From positions 86,088 through 150,087 of the forward strand of contig CACWJZ010000001.1 in the NCBI GenBank assembly GCA_902761365.1: 64,000 nucleotides of DNA, written 5' to 3'. The notes under the pieces were generated by a model. It saw only the letters and a program-made list of their open reading frames with translations. It was not told where the DNA came from and did not search any database. The position numbers and the translations under genes are program-made. The DNA comes from an uncultured Eubacteriales bacterium. GTDB taxonomy: Bacteria > Bacillota > Clostridia > Christensenellales > CAG-138. This document shows, piece after piece, positions 51,551 to 60,452 of the stretch (position 1 is the first letter of the stretch; every line of letters starts with the position of its first letter).

Positions 51551-51574
51551 AACCATGAAGAAAGGAGATCGAAC

Positions 51575-51841
51575 ATGAAAGTGCAGCGAAAGGCCGTGAC
51601 GGCCCAGACGCCGGTGGACTTTACCTTCGACGTTTATGCAAGCCAATTCCTCGTTAAGAACTTCACCGAGGATGACATCACAGTGGCGCTTCTCGACAAT
51701 GAGGTCCTTATTCCCGCGAAAAGCGCCCAGATGGTCGTCACCTGCCTCGAACCCAGGGAAGCAGACCTGACCAACACGCTGACGGTGACGGCGGAGATTT
51801 CGGACGAAACCGGGGTGGAAATCCAATGCCTGAATTACTGA
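51575..51841 (+). CDS. Phage structural-region protein, unknown
   Basis: 88 aa, beta-rich (TPVDFTFDVYASQFLVKNFT), no domain recognised. RBS AAAGGAG. Overlaps the next gene by 16 nt. May be a minor capsid or baseplate-type small protein. Confidence 0.55.
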   Translation: MKVQRKAVTAQTPVDFTFDVYASQFLVKNFTEDDITVALLDNEVLIPAKSAQMVVTCLEPREADLTNTLTVTAEISDETGVEIQCLNY

Positions 51842-52020
51842 CGCAGCCGATGATCACCGGCTCCGGGATGACGTACATCGGTCTGGCGCCCGGCGTTCTT
51901 TACAGCATGGCCCCGGCTGGCGGGCATAAGAAGCGGAGCATCGAAACCGACTTCTGCTCGGCCTCGGCGGTGATCTCCGTGCCAAACATCCGCATCAACG
52001 CGGAGGAAAGCGGAGGCTGA
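51826..52020 (+). CDS. Small phage protein
   Basis: 64 aa, with GMTYIGLAPGVLYSMAPAGG and no motif. Coupled to both neighbours in the head module. Function unknown. Confidence 0.5.
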   Translation: MPELLTQPMITGSGMTYIGLAPGVLYSMAPAGGHKKRSIETDFCSASAVISVPNIRINAEESGG

Positions 52021-52021
52021 C

Positions 52022-52249
52022 ATGAGCAACAGCACATACACCAAACAGGATCAGCTGAATGAAGTCAACAAAGCGATCCAGGCGGTCCTTGTTGGCGGTC
52101 AGTCCTACAAGATCGGCTCCCGGTCCCTGACCCGGGCAGACCTCAAGATGCTTCGGGCGATGCAAAGCGATCTGATCGCTCAGATTGCCGCCGAAAAGAA
52201 TTCAACACTCATGGACGACACCTACGTCGCCGTTTTTGACGGGAGGTGA
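52022..52249 (+). CDS. Head-completion/joining protein (gpW or DUF6148-like)
   Basis: 75 aa with KIGSRSLTRADLKMLRAMQS, the signature of small head-joining proteins placed just before the portal gene. Position supports the call. Confidence 0.7.
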   Translation: MSNSTYTKQDQLNEVNKAIQAVLVGGQSYKIGSRSLTRADLKMLRAMQSDLIAQIAAEKNSTLMDDTYVAVFDGR

Positions 52250-52253
52250 CACC

Positions 52254-53789
52254 ATGAACTGGCTGGATCAACTGATCGGATTTATTAACCCCGAGGCGGC
52301 CGCAAGGCGGGAAGCCTGGAGGCAGGTTCTGGAGGAACAGCGCCACTACGATGCGGGGAGCGCCCACCGTCTAAATCAGAATTGGTACGCGGACAATCAG
52401 AGCGCCGAATTCACGGACCGGTACAGCCGCGACATCGTCCGTGCCCGGGCGCGAGACCTTGAGCGAAACTCTGACATGATGAGCTCCGTGGTCGGCCCGT
52501 TCATCCGCAACATCATGGGGAAGGGCATGGTCCTGAAAGCGGCGACGAAGGACCCGGCCCTCAACGAACAGATCGAAAACCTCTGGAAGATATGGTGCAA
52601 AAAGCGCAACTGCGACGTGACCCACACCCAAAGCCTCAGTCAGATTCTTCGGATGTGCATCCGCCGGAAAAAGGTCGATGGAGGAATCCTGATCGTCAAA
52701 CGGTTCACCCAAGACGGGGTGCTGCCCTTCCAGCTGCAGGTCTTTGAGGTGGACGAACTGGACGCCACGGCGATCACGCCCTCGAAGAAGGGGAACCGGG
52801 TGGTCGGCGGCATCGAATACAACGCCTTCAACGCACCCGTTGGCTACTGGATAAAGCAGTACAGCATAGACGGGATGGAAACCATGAACCCGGTATATTT
52901 GCCGGAAAAAGACGTGATCTTCTACTTCAGCAAGCGCCGCCCGTCGCAACTGCGCGAGATGAGCGACATGAGCCAAACGATCACCCGCATCCGCGACGTC
53001 AACGAATTCATGGTCGCCGTCAGCGTGAAGCAGCGGATCGAAGCCTGCCTCTCTGTATTCATCAAGCGCCAATTTCCCACCACCGGGATCGGGCGGCAGG
53101 CGGGCAGCAGCAACGAACCGCGCCAATCCTACGATGGCAAGACGCTCTCGCCCGGCATGATCAAGGAGCTCAACGTCGGCGATGAGGTCCAGGTCGTGAA
53201 CCCACAGGGACAGGCGGCGGACGCCGTGTCCTACACAAAGCTGCAGCAGCGCATGATCGGCGCCGGCCAGGGCCTCTCCTATGAGGCCACAAGCCGGGAC
53301 ATGGGCGAGACCACCTACAGCAGCGCCCGGCAATCCATCATTGAGGACGGGATGACCTATGCGGATGAGGACGAGCTGCTGGCGGAGGTCCTGGACGAGA
53401 TATACGAGACCTTCATCATTTCGGCGGTCCTCGCGGAAAAGCTGAGGATTCCTGATTTTTGGCAGCGAAAAGACGAATATTTCCTTCACTCCTTCGTGAA
53501 GCCTCCAAAGCCGTGGATCGAACCCGGCAAGGAAACCACCGCAACCAAAACCGCCCTGCAGACAGGTCAAAAGACCTTCAAACAGGTGGCGGCGGAAAAC
53601 GGCGCCGATTGGAGGCAGCAGATCGATGACATGTGCGAGGTCCTGGAGTACGCGAAGGAAAAGCACAATATTGACTTGGGAGGTGTGATTCTTGGGCAAG
53701 ACGCAAAAAGCGGCCTCTATGTTTCGGACGATGACGGCGACGATGGAGCAGCCGCAACAGAGAACCCGGCCGACACCGGGAAGCAATGA
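52254..53789 (+). CDS. Portal protein (lambda type)
   Basis: 511 aa, forms the dodecameric DNA gate at one capsid vertex. N-terminal NWLDQLIGFINPEAAARREA, then ERNSDMMSSVVGPFIRNIMG and ILRMCIRRKKVDGGILIVKR match lambda gpB-type portals. So does GQGLSYEATSRDMGETTYSS late in the protein. RBS GGAGG before ATG 52254. The C-terminus is acidic; the protease gene starts 98 nt before its end in another frame. Confidence 0.93.
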   Translation: MNWLDQLIGFINPEAAARREAWRQVLEEQRHYDAGSAHRLNQNWYADNQSAEFTDRYSRDIVRARARDLERNSDMMSSVVGPFIRNIMGKGMVLKAATKDPALNEQIENLWKIWCKKRNCDVTHTQSLSQILRMCIRRKKVDGGILIVKRFTQDGVLPFQLQVFEVDELDATAITPSKKGNRVVGGIEYNAFNAPVGYWIKQYSIDGMETMNPVYLPEKDVIFYFSKRRPSQLREMSDMSQTITRIRDVNEFMVAVSVKQRIEACLSVFIKRQFPTTGIGRQAGSSNEPRQSYDGKTLSPGMIKELNVGDEVQVVNPQGQAADAVSYTKLQQRMIGAGQGLSYEATSRDMGETTYSSARQSIIEDGMTYADEDELLAEVLDEIYETFIISAVLAEKLRIPDFWQRKDEYFLHSFVKPPKPWIEPGKETTATKTALQTGQKTFKQVAAENGADWRQQIDDMCEVLEYAKEKHNIDLGGVILGQDAKSGLYVSDDDGDDGAAATENPADTGKQ

Positions 53790-54369
53790 GCAGCGCACCC
53801 TGGCCGTTGCCTCGATCCGGGCACTCGGGCAGGAGGAAGGAGGGAACGATCGGCAATTCCGCCTGTCCTTCTCTTCAGAGGAACCATACGAGAGATGGTG
53901 GGGGATTGAGATTCTCGACCACGCGGACGGAGCCGTGGACTTGACCCGGATCAACGAGATCGGGGTCGTTTTGTTTAACCATAACCGCGACTACGTCGTC
54001 GGCAAAATCCTCAAAGCCTGGATCGAGGATAACAGAGGAATCGCTGACATCGAATTCGACACCGACGATGATGCGGACGTCGTGTGCCAAAAGGTGAAAA
54101 GCGGGACGCTGAAGGGCGTCTCCGTCGGATACCGCATCGATTCCCTCGAGGAAGTCATGGCAGGAAAGCAGTCAACGGACGGCCGGTTTACTGGACCATG
54201 CGAGATCGCAAGGAAGTGGTGGCCCTATGAGATCTCCATCGTCAGCGTTCCGGCGGACGGGACGGTAGGCGTAGGCAGACAAGCCGAGCCGAACGACCGG
54301 ACGGTCCCGCTGAGTGTTCTGGAGCGCCAACTTCAAATAAACATCAACAATGGAGGAAAAACAGCATGA
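53692..54369 (+). CDS. HK97-type prohead protease
   Basis: 225 aa, cleaves capsid and scaffold during head maturation. INEIGVVLFNHNRDYVVGK holds the catalytic His, and SGTLKGVSVGYRI the Ser region of S78 proteases. WWPYEISIVSVPADGTVGVG follows, as in the family. The TTG start at 53692 is supported by GGGAGG 8 nt upstream, giving a 98-nt overlap with the portal gene. Later ATGs (53719, 53731, 53743) lack an RBS. Confidence 0.9.
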   Translation: MGKTQKAASMFRTMTATMEQPQQRTRPTPGSNEQRTLAVASIRALGQEEGGNDRQFRLSFSSEEPYERWWGIEILDHADGAVDLTRINEIGVVLFNHNRDYVVGKILKAWIEDNRGIADIEFDTDDDADVVCQKVKSGTLKGVSVGYRIDSLEEVMAGKQSTDGRFTGPCEIARKWWPYEISIVSVPADGTVGVGRQAEPNDRTVPLSVLERQLQININNGGKTA

Positions 54370-55886
54370 ACAAAAAGCAGCAGCGCCTCGCCGCCATCCA
54401 GCGCCAGCAGGAACTGGTCAACGCGGCAAAGGGCGCGAATCGTTCCCTGACCGATAGCGAACAGGCTGAATTCGATCAGCTGCAGAGGCAGATCGAAACC
54501 CTGGATCGTGAGATCGCTGAGGAGGAGCGCCAGCAGACTGCGGCTCCCGCTACCCCCGCTGCCCAGGAGGAAACTCGCGGCGGTGAAATGGCTGCGGAGC
54601 GTACCCGTGCGGCGGAGATCGCCGCCATGGCCCGCGACTTTGGCATGGACCTGCAGCGGTTCATTCAGGACGGTACGAGCGTCAATGAGGTCCGGGCTCA
54701 CGTTCTCGGTCAGCTTCGGGCCAATCACGCACCCATCCCCGCCAACTCCGTCCAGACGGAAGCCCGTGGCGAGGATGAGTACCGTCGGGATGTGTCTGAC
54801 GGCCTGATGCTCCGTGGCGGCGTGGTCAACGTTCAGAACCCCAGCACCGGCGCCCGGCGCTTCGGTGGTATGAGCCTCCGGGACATCGCCATCGATTGCC
54901 TGAGCCGTGAGGGCCGTGACCCCCGGGAGCTTCTCCGCATGGGCGCGGATGAGCTCTATTCTGAGCTGGCCCGTCAGTTTTACAACCCCACGGCGGCATT
55001 CCCCGCGATCCTGGATCAGACGATCCGCAAGAGCATCGTGGAGCTGTACGCTGCGGTTCCGACCACCTTCCAGCTCTTCACCACGAAGGGCAGCCTGCGC
55101 GATTTCAAGGTGACCGCTGATCACGAATACGTCATCGGTGGCGTCGGCGACTTCCTGCTGGTGCCCGAAAACGGTGAGCTCAAGGCGGACAAGCCTCAGA
55201 CCGAGCTGCTCCCCACCCGCAAGCTGGACACTTACGGGAAGCAGTTTTCCATGAGCCGTCAGGCGTTCATCAACGATGACATCGGCTTCGTCACCGAGGT
55301 CCCCGGCCTGTATGCGACCGCTGCCAAGCGGACCATCGATAAGCAGGTCTACAAGCTGCTGTTTAATAACAGCACGATCTTCGACGGCAAGGCCCTGTTC
55401 CACAACGATCACAAGAACCTGATCGGCTCCGGCACGAAGCCTACTCAGGCGGCCATCCAGGCCATGATCATGAAGATGCAGCAGCAGACCGATCAATTCG
55501 GCGAGGCGATCTACGTGACCCCCCGGGCCATCGTCGTCCCCGTTGGATACGAATTCGATCTCGACGTCATCTTCCACAGCGCCCAGGTCCCCGGTTCCGC
55601 GAACAACGACTACAACCCCCTCAAGGACCGTCCCATGCAGACCGTCCAGTCCCCCGTGCTCAACGCCCTGGCTGGCGCCAATGCCTGCCCGTGGTTCATG
55701 GTCGCCGATCCCCGGAGCGCTCGTGGCATTCAGGTGGACTACCTCAACGGTCAGGAAACCCCGACCGTGCGCCGCATGGAGAGCCCCGGTCAGCTGGGCT
55801 TCACCTGGGACATCTACCTCGACTGGGGTATCAGTGTCCGCGACTTCCGTGGCCTCGTGAAAAACCCCGGCGTGGCCCTGTCCTAA
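54366..55886 (+). CDS. Major capsid protein with N-terminal delta/scaffold domain
   Basis: 506 aa, HK97 fold expected. Residues 1-60 are a coiled coil (QQELVNAAKGANRSLTDSEQ, then FDQLQRQIETLDREIAEEER), a delta domain normally removed by the protease just upstream. The body has IVELYAAVPTTFQLFTTKGS and LFNNSTIFDGKALFHNDHKN, the latter resembling Mu gpT-like capsid proteins. ATGA-coupled to the protease. Confidence 0.92.
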   Translation: MNKKQQRLAAIQRQQELVNAAKGANRSLTDSEQAEFDQLQRQIETLDREIAEEERQQTAAPATPAAQEETRGGEMAAERTRAAEIAAMARDFGMDLQRFIQDGTSVNEVRAHVLGQLRANHAPIPANSVQTEARGEDEYRRDVSDGLMLRGGVVNVQNPSTGARRFGGMSLRDIAIDCLSREGRDPRELLRMGADELYSELARQFYNPTAAFPAILDQTIRKSIVELYAAVPTTFQLFTTKGSLRDFKVTADHEYVIGGVGDFLLVPENGELKADKPQTELLPTRKLDTYGKQFSMSRQAFINDDIGFVTEVPGLYATAAKRTIDKQVYKLLFNNSTIFDGKALFHNDHKNLIGSGTKPTQAAIQAMIMKMQQQTDQFGEAIYVTPRAIVVPVGYEFDLDVIFHSAQVPGSANNDYNPLKDRPMQTVQSPVLNALAGANACPWFMVADPRSARGIQVDYLNGQETPTVRRMESPGQLGFTWDIYLDWGISVRDFRGLVKNPGVALS

Positions 55887-55904
55887 AAGAAGGAGGAAAT
55901 CAAA

Positions 55905-56231
55905 ATGGCAAAGTACGTTCAGAGAGGCGAGGCGCTTGACTTCGCCAATTCTTCCGGCTCCAAGATCGAAGCTGGGGACGTGGTCGTCCTCGGTACCCGC
56001 ATCGGCGTGGCCGGCGGCGACATCGCCAATGGCGAGACCGGCGCCGTTCATGTGGTCGGCGTTTTCGAGTTTCCCAAGGCTTCTGGCGCCATCACCCTGG
56101 GTGCCGCCGTCTATTGGGACGCCACCAACAAGAAGATCACCACCACCAGCACCAGCAACACGCTGGCCGGCTTCGCGGTGGCTGCGGCGGAGTCCGGCGA
56201 CGAAACCGCCCTGGTCAAGATCAACGCCTGA
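55905..56231 (+). CDS. Capsid decoration protein (DUF2190)
   Basis: 108 aa. AKYVQRGEALDFANSSGSKI, then GDVVVLGTRIGVAGGDIANG, and TLGAAVYWDATNKKIT are characteristic of DUF2190 capsid cement proteins that follow the major capsid gene. RBS AAGGAGG. Confidence 0.88.
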   Translation: MAKYVQRGEALDFANSSGSKIEAGDVVVLGTRIGVAGGDIANGETGAVHVVGVFEFPKASGAITLGAAVYWDATNKKITTTSTSNTLAGFAVAAAESGDETALVKINA

Positions 56232-56252
56232 GCATTCGGCGGGAGGGATTCG

Positions 56253-56591
56253 ATGGAAGCCGTAACGTTCAAAAGCGTCCTGGAATCAGACGTGAACAAC
56301 GTATTCTTTAACCCGGACGAATTCGGCGACCCCCACACCATAGACGGCGTCAGCATGACGGCCATCGTGGATGAGATGGAGCAGATCGAACGGGAAAAGA
56401 AGATGAAGTCGAAGATGGACGGGATATACGCCCGACAGGTTCTCCTCTACGTCAAGGCTTCTGAATTCGGACCCCTCCCGGCGCAAGGCAGGATCGTCAC
56501 CCTTGACGGGAAGAAATACACGGTGGTCGACGCCACCGGCGAGGATTCTCTCGTCTACTCGATCACGCTGGAGGCGAACAGGAGCCGATGA
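56253..56591 (+). CDS. Head-tail attachment protein
   Basis: 112 aa with FNPDEFGDPHTIDGVSMTAI and YVKASEFGPLPAQGRIVTLD, similar to the FII-like/Phage_attach stoppers that link head to tail. Position after the decoration gene fits. ATGA overlap with the next gene. Confidence 0.75.
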   Translation: MEAVTFKSVLESDVNNVFFNPDEFGDPHTIDGVSMTAIVDEMEQIEREKKMKSKMDGIYARQVLLYVKASEFGPLPAQGRIVTLDGKKYTVVDATGEDSLVYSITLEANRSR

Positions 56592-57163
56592 TCTACATCA
56601 AAGTCGAGGAGGACAGCCTCCGCTACGTCCAGCAGCGGCTGGGCAAGAATGCAGCACAAGCCCCCTTCGCAATATGCAACGCCGCCAATCAGACGGCAAC
56701 ATGGGCACGGCGGGAGCTGCTGACGGCGGCTCAGGCACGGTATACCGTTTCGTCCGGCGGTTTCAATAAAAACGCCACGATCAAACGGGCTTCACCGGCC
56801 ACCTTGACGGCGATCATCCGCGTGAAAGGCGCGACGCTGATGCTGACACGGTTTAAGACCTCGGCACCAAAGTCAGGCGCAAAGGCGGCGGTTCTTGCCG
56901 GGTCAGGGCTTCAGACGCTGCTCTACGGTGGCAACATCAAGGCCTTCAAGGGCAGCGTCGCAGCCGGAAAAAAGAGCACCGGTGCCATCATGCAGCGGCG
57001 TGGGCCTTCCCGGTATCCCGTTAAGGTATTACACGGCCCAAGCGTTCCAAAGATGGTCGAGATGGTCTACACCGGAAAAGGCGAGGCCGGATTAAAGACG
57101 AAGATCGAAGCCATGTACCACGCGAAACTTGATGCGCAAATAAAGAAGGTGCTCTACTCATGA
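56588..57163 (+). CDS. Tail completion protein (minor tail protein Z-like)
   Basis: 191 aa, basic. FAICNAANQTATWARRELLT and the late RGPSRYPVKVLHGPSVPKMV match prophage minor tail protein Z / gp10-type proteins acting at the head-tail joint. Confidence 0.75.
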   Translation: MIYIKVEEDSLRYVQQRLGKNAAQAPFAICNAANQTATWARRELLTAAQARYTVSSGGFNKNATIKRASPATLTAIIRVKGATLMLTRFKTSAPKSGAKAAVLAGSGLQTLLYGGNIKAFKGSVAAGKKSTGAIMQRRGPSRYPVKVLHGPSVPKMVEMVYTGKGEAGLKTKIEAMYHAKLDAQIKKVLYS

Positions 57164-57654
57164 CAGCAAATGATCTCCAGAAAGAAATCCAGAAAGACCT
57201 CGAAGCCCTGCTGGCGGATCGTCGGTACGAAACACCGGCTGGTGAAAAGGCAGCCGTGCAGGTATTTCGTCAATTCGTCCCCAAAAGGGCGTCTGAGGAG
57301 GACGACGATCCGTTCCCCTATATTGAGGTGCGGATCGCCGGGGGGAGACTGCCAAATCAGGAATCCCCGGAAAAGGTCCAGGTTTTTCTGATCATCGGCA
57401 TCTATGACGACGATCACGAAAACAACGGCATGGAATCCGTCATGGAGATAATCCATGTGATCAAGGTCCACTACGAAGAAACACCGCTTCTGGCGGGGAA
57501 ATTCGTATGCGACACCGAGGAGAGCCCCATCGAATGGGATCTCCAGGAGGAGGAATCCTGGCCCTACTTCTTCGGCATCATGTCCCTGGTATTCAACATC
57601 CCGGCCCCCCGGCGGGTCCCCGTCACCAACAAGAAAGCGCAGGTGCTCGTATGA
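57160..57654 (+). CDS. Tail terminator-like protein
   Basis: 164 aa. PFPYIEVRIAGGRLPNQESP and VQVFLIIGIYDDDHENNGME resemble proteins that cap the tail tube. Order (completion, terminator, sheath) supports it. Overlaps both neighbours by 4 nt. Confidence 0.65.
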   Translation: MTANDLQKEIQKDLEALLADRRYETPAGEKAAVQVFRQFVPKRASEEDDDPFPYIEVRIAGGRLPNQESPEKVQVFLIIGIYDDDHENNGMESVMEIIHVIKVHYEETPLLAGKFVCDTEESPIEWDLQEEESWPYFFGIMSLVFNIPAPRRVPVTNKKAQVLV

Positions 57655-57860
57655 TCGTCTACGTCGGCCCAACCATGTACGGGATCGCAACCCGGAACAC
57701 CGTCTATTCAGAGATTCCGGCGGCCCTGGCCGCTGAGATCGAAAGCCGCCCCTTTTTGCGGGATCTGTGCATTTCCGTCCAGGAGCTCCCGGGCGCTTTG
57801 AAGCAGATACGCGAAAAGCGCGGCTTTTTCTACACCATGTACCAAAAAGCAATGCAATAA
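57651..57860 (+). CDS. Small phage tail-module protein
   Basis: 69 aa from ATG 57651 (ATGA overlap). MIVYVGPTMYGIATRNTVYS start, basic C-terminus. Similar small genes occur before sheath genes in Firmicutes myophages; no function known. Confidence 0.6.
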   Translation: MIVYVGPTMYGIATRNTVYSEIPAALAAEIESRPFLRDLCISVQELPGALKQIREKRGFFYTMYQKAMQ

Positions 57861-57878
57861 ACGAAAGGAGAAACAGCT

Positions 57879-59333
57879 ATGCCTTATCAGCATGGAGTGC
57901 GGGTCCTTGAAAAAGACACCAGCCTGGTGGCGCCGATCAGAGGCACCAGCGGGCTGCAGGTCGTCATCGGCTCCGCACCGGTCAACCTCGCTGAAAACCC
58001 CACGGCGGTGGTCAATACCCCGATCATCGCCTACAGCTGGGAGGAGGCCGTGAAGCAGCTGGGCTACTCGGACGATTGGGCCAGCTATGACCTCTGCCAG
58101 AGCATGTATGCCAGCTTCAAGCTGGCCAACGTTGCCCCGGTTATTTTCATCAACGTCCTCGATCCGGCCACCCACAAGACCGAGGTGAGCACGGCGGAGG
58201 TCGTGTCCATCTCCAACCTTCAGGGCACCCTGGCGGTCAAGGGTGTCCTGAAATCCACCGTCACGGTGAAGAAGAACACCACCGCCCTGACCCTGGGCAC
58301 CGACTACGTCCTGGACTTCGATGCGGACGGCAACCTGGTGATCACCCTTCTGGCCACCGGCAGCGCCGCTTCCGAAACCAGCGTGAACGTGACCTACACG
58401 AAGCTGAACCCCGCCGCCGTCACCGCTTCCGCCGTCATCGGTTCCGTTTCCGGCAGCACGGAAACCGGCCTCGAGGTCCTGCGTCAGGTCTACCCCAAAT
58501 TCGGGATGGTTCCCGGTCTGCTGGTCGCCCCCGGTTGGAGCAAGAACAGCGACGTCGCCGCCGTTCTCCAGGCGAAGGCTGAGGAGATCAATGGCTACTT
58601 CAAGTGCGAGGGCTTCATCGATGTCAACTCCGCGTCTGGCGGCTGCACGGTTTACACCGGGGCCAAGGCCGCGAAGGATAACGCCGGGATCTCCTCGCCC
58701 CATTTCGGCGCTTGCTGGCCCTGCGTGAAGATCGGCTCGAAGGTCATGGCCTACTCGGCCCTTCTGGCCGCCATCACCGCAAGGAAGGATGCGGACAACG
58801 ATGACGTCCCGTCCCTGTCCCCGTCCAACACCCCGCTCCCGATCAGCGGCATCTGCCTGGAGGATGGCACGGAGGTCGTGCTCGATCAGGTCCAGGCGAA
58901 CGCCCTGAACGGCGGCGGCATCATCACCGCCATCAACCTGAACGGCTGGAGGAGCTGGGGCAATAATACCGCCGCCTATCCCGGGACCACCGATCCCAAA
59001 GACCGCTGGCTCATGTGCCGCCGGTTCTTCTCCTGGTGGGGTAATTCCTTCATCCTGACCTATCAGCAGAAGGTGGACAACCCCGCCGACTTCCGCCTCA
59101 TTGAGAGCATCGTCGATGCTGAGAACATCCGGGGCAACGCCTACGTTTCTTCCGGGAAGTGTGCAGCGGCCAGGATCGAATTCAATGAGGATGAGAACGA
59201 GATCACGGACATCTTGGATGGCCGTCTCACGTTCCACCAGCACCTGTCGCCCTGGACGCCGGCAGAGGATATCGTGAACATCCTCGAATTCGACCCGGAC
59301 GCCCTGGCGGACGTTATCAATGGGGGTGAGTAA
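57879..59333 (+). CDS. Tail sheath protein
   Basis: 484-aa contractile sheath subunit; its presence makes this a myovirus. GVRVLEKDTSLVAPIRGTSG at the N-terminus and LEVLRQVYPKFGMVPGLLVA in the middle are sheath features. The C-terminal domain has GGGIITAINLNGWRSWGNNT and WGNSFILTYQQKVDNPADFR. RBS AAAGGAG. The tube gene follows 2 bp later. Confidence 0.93.
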   Translation: MPYQHGVRVLEKDTSLVAPIRGTSGLQVVIGSAPVNLAENPTAVVNTPIIAYSWEEAVKQLGYSDDWASYDLCQSMYASFKLANVAPVIFINVLDPATHKTEVSTAEVVSISNLQGTLAVKGVLKSTVTVKKNTTALTLGTDYVLDFDADGNLVITLLATGSAASETSVNVTYTKLNPAAVTASAVIGSVSGSTETGLEVLRQVYPKFGMVPGLLVAPGWSKNSDVAAVLQAKAEEINGYFKCEGFIDVNSASGGCTVYTGAKAAKDNAGISSPHFGACWPCVKIGSKVMAYSALLAAITARKDADNDDVPSLSPSNTPLPISGICLEDGTEVVLDQVQANALNGGGIITAINLNGWRSWGNNTAAYPGTTDPKDRWLMCRRFFSWWGNSFILTYQQKVDNPADFRLIESIVDAENIRGNAYVSSGKCAAARIEFNEDENEITDILDGRLTFHQHLSPWTPAEDIVNILEFDPDALADVINGGE

Positions 59334-59335
59334 AA

Positions 59336-59863
59336 ATGGCGAAAATCGCAGGAATCCCCGAAGTCATCCATGACTTCAATATGTATCTCAGCGGGTCCAG
59401 GCTTGCCGGTATCACCGGCGACGTGAAGCTCCCCGAGCTTGAGGCGATCACGGCGGAGGTCAGCGGCGCTGGCATCCTCGGCTCCTACGAAGCCACCGTC
59501 CCCGGGCACTACAAGAGCCAGGAGATGGAGATTCCCTTCAGGTGCCTCAATGAGGACTACTTCCGCATGATCGACCCCACCCAGCCCGTCGAGATCACGC
59601 TCCGCGCTGCGGAGCAGGTGAGCGCAAAGACCACCGGCGCAACCGACTACGTCGGTATGCGTGTAGTCGTTCGCGGCAAGCCCAAGAAGATCGAGCTCGG
59701 CAACGTCAAGCAGGGCGACAAGATGGACAGCAAGATCACCGTGGAGCAGACCTACATCCTGGTCGAGCACAATGGGACTACCGTCCTCGAGCTGGACAAG
59801 ACCAATGGCCGTTTCGTCGTCAACGGGAAGGACGTGCTGGCGAAGGTTAGGAAGTTGACCTGA
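59336..59863 (+). CDS. Tail tube protein (P2 FII-like)
   Basis: 175 aa. IPEVIHDFNMYLSGSRLAGI, then KLPELEAITAEVSGAGILGS and MRVVVRGKPKKIELGNVKQG identify the P2 FII-type major tube protein inside the contractile sheath. Confidence 0.92.
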   Translation: MAKIAGIPEVIHDFNMYLSGSRLAGITGDVKLPELEAITAEVSGAGILGSYEATVPGHYKSQEMEIPFRCLNEDYFRMIDPTQPVEITLRAAEQVSAKTTGATDYVGMRVVVRGKPKKIELGNVKQGDKMDSKITVEQTYILVEHNGTTVLELDKTNGRFVVNGKDVLAKVRKLT

Positions 59864-59985
59864 TAGCCTGAAGGACTAACCATGCCCTCCGAGGTCTGCG
59901 GACCGCCGGTGAAAGCTCGGGCCTCCTTGGAGCCATGAGAAAGGCAACCCCAAGGGAAAAAACAAAAAACAGGAGGAAAGACAAA

Positions 59986-60452
59986 ATGGAACAGAATCAG
60001 GAACCCCGCACTGCAGATCAGGAATTCGTGGTCAAATTCAAAAAGGCGTACAAATTCGAGGGCGAGATCGTCAGCGAGGTGGACCTTTCGGGGCTCACCG
60101 ATCTGACCGGCCAGGACATGATCAACGCCGAAAAGTACCTCGCCTCGATGGGCACCGTTTCCGCAACGCCGGAGCTGACCCTCGGGTACTGCTTCTTCAT
60201 CGCAAGCGTGTCCAGCGATAAGCCCATCGAATTCTTCAAGACCCTTGCACCGAATGACGCGATCAGGGTCAAGAACCGCGTGACCAGTTTTTTCTACAGC
60301 GAGGGTTAAGCCCACAGGACGGGAGGCAGAGCCGCAAGCTCTGCCTTTCGCTTTCCTTGAGCCTTCGGACAGGGCTGGACTATTTTTTGAACCTACCCCT
60401 GGACGAACTAATCGAAATAGCAAAGGAGGTCGCGGAAATCAATGGCCGGTGA
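59986..60452 (+). CDS. Tail assembly chaperone E with -1 frameshift extension E/E'
   Basis: The 0-frame product, 59986-60309 (107 aa, RBS AGGAGG), resembles the P2/Mu gpE-type tail assembly protein ([20 protein letters not shown]). The slippery heptamer T-TTT-TTC at 60288-60294 is in the correct phase. A -1 shift there reads without a stop to 60452, adding a tail with [20 protein letters not shown] before EINGR. The longer form would be about 154 aa. The tape measure gene starts inside the extension (60442), the usual arrangement. The short form is supported; the long form is a strong prediction. Confidence 0.87.
60288..60345 (+). promoter_or_regulatory. Programmed -1 ribosomal frameshift site
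   Basis: TTTTTTC at 60288-60294, read as T TTT TTC in the E frame. Downstream is a hairpin GGCAGAGC/GCTCTGCC (60325-60345). It is about 30 nt away, farther than the usual 5-9 nt, so its stimulatory role is uncertain. Confidence 0.7.
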
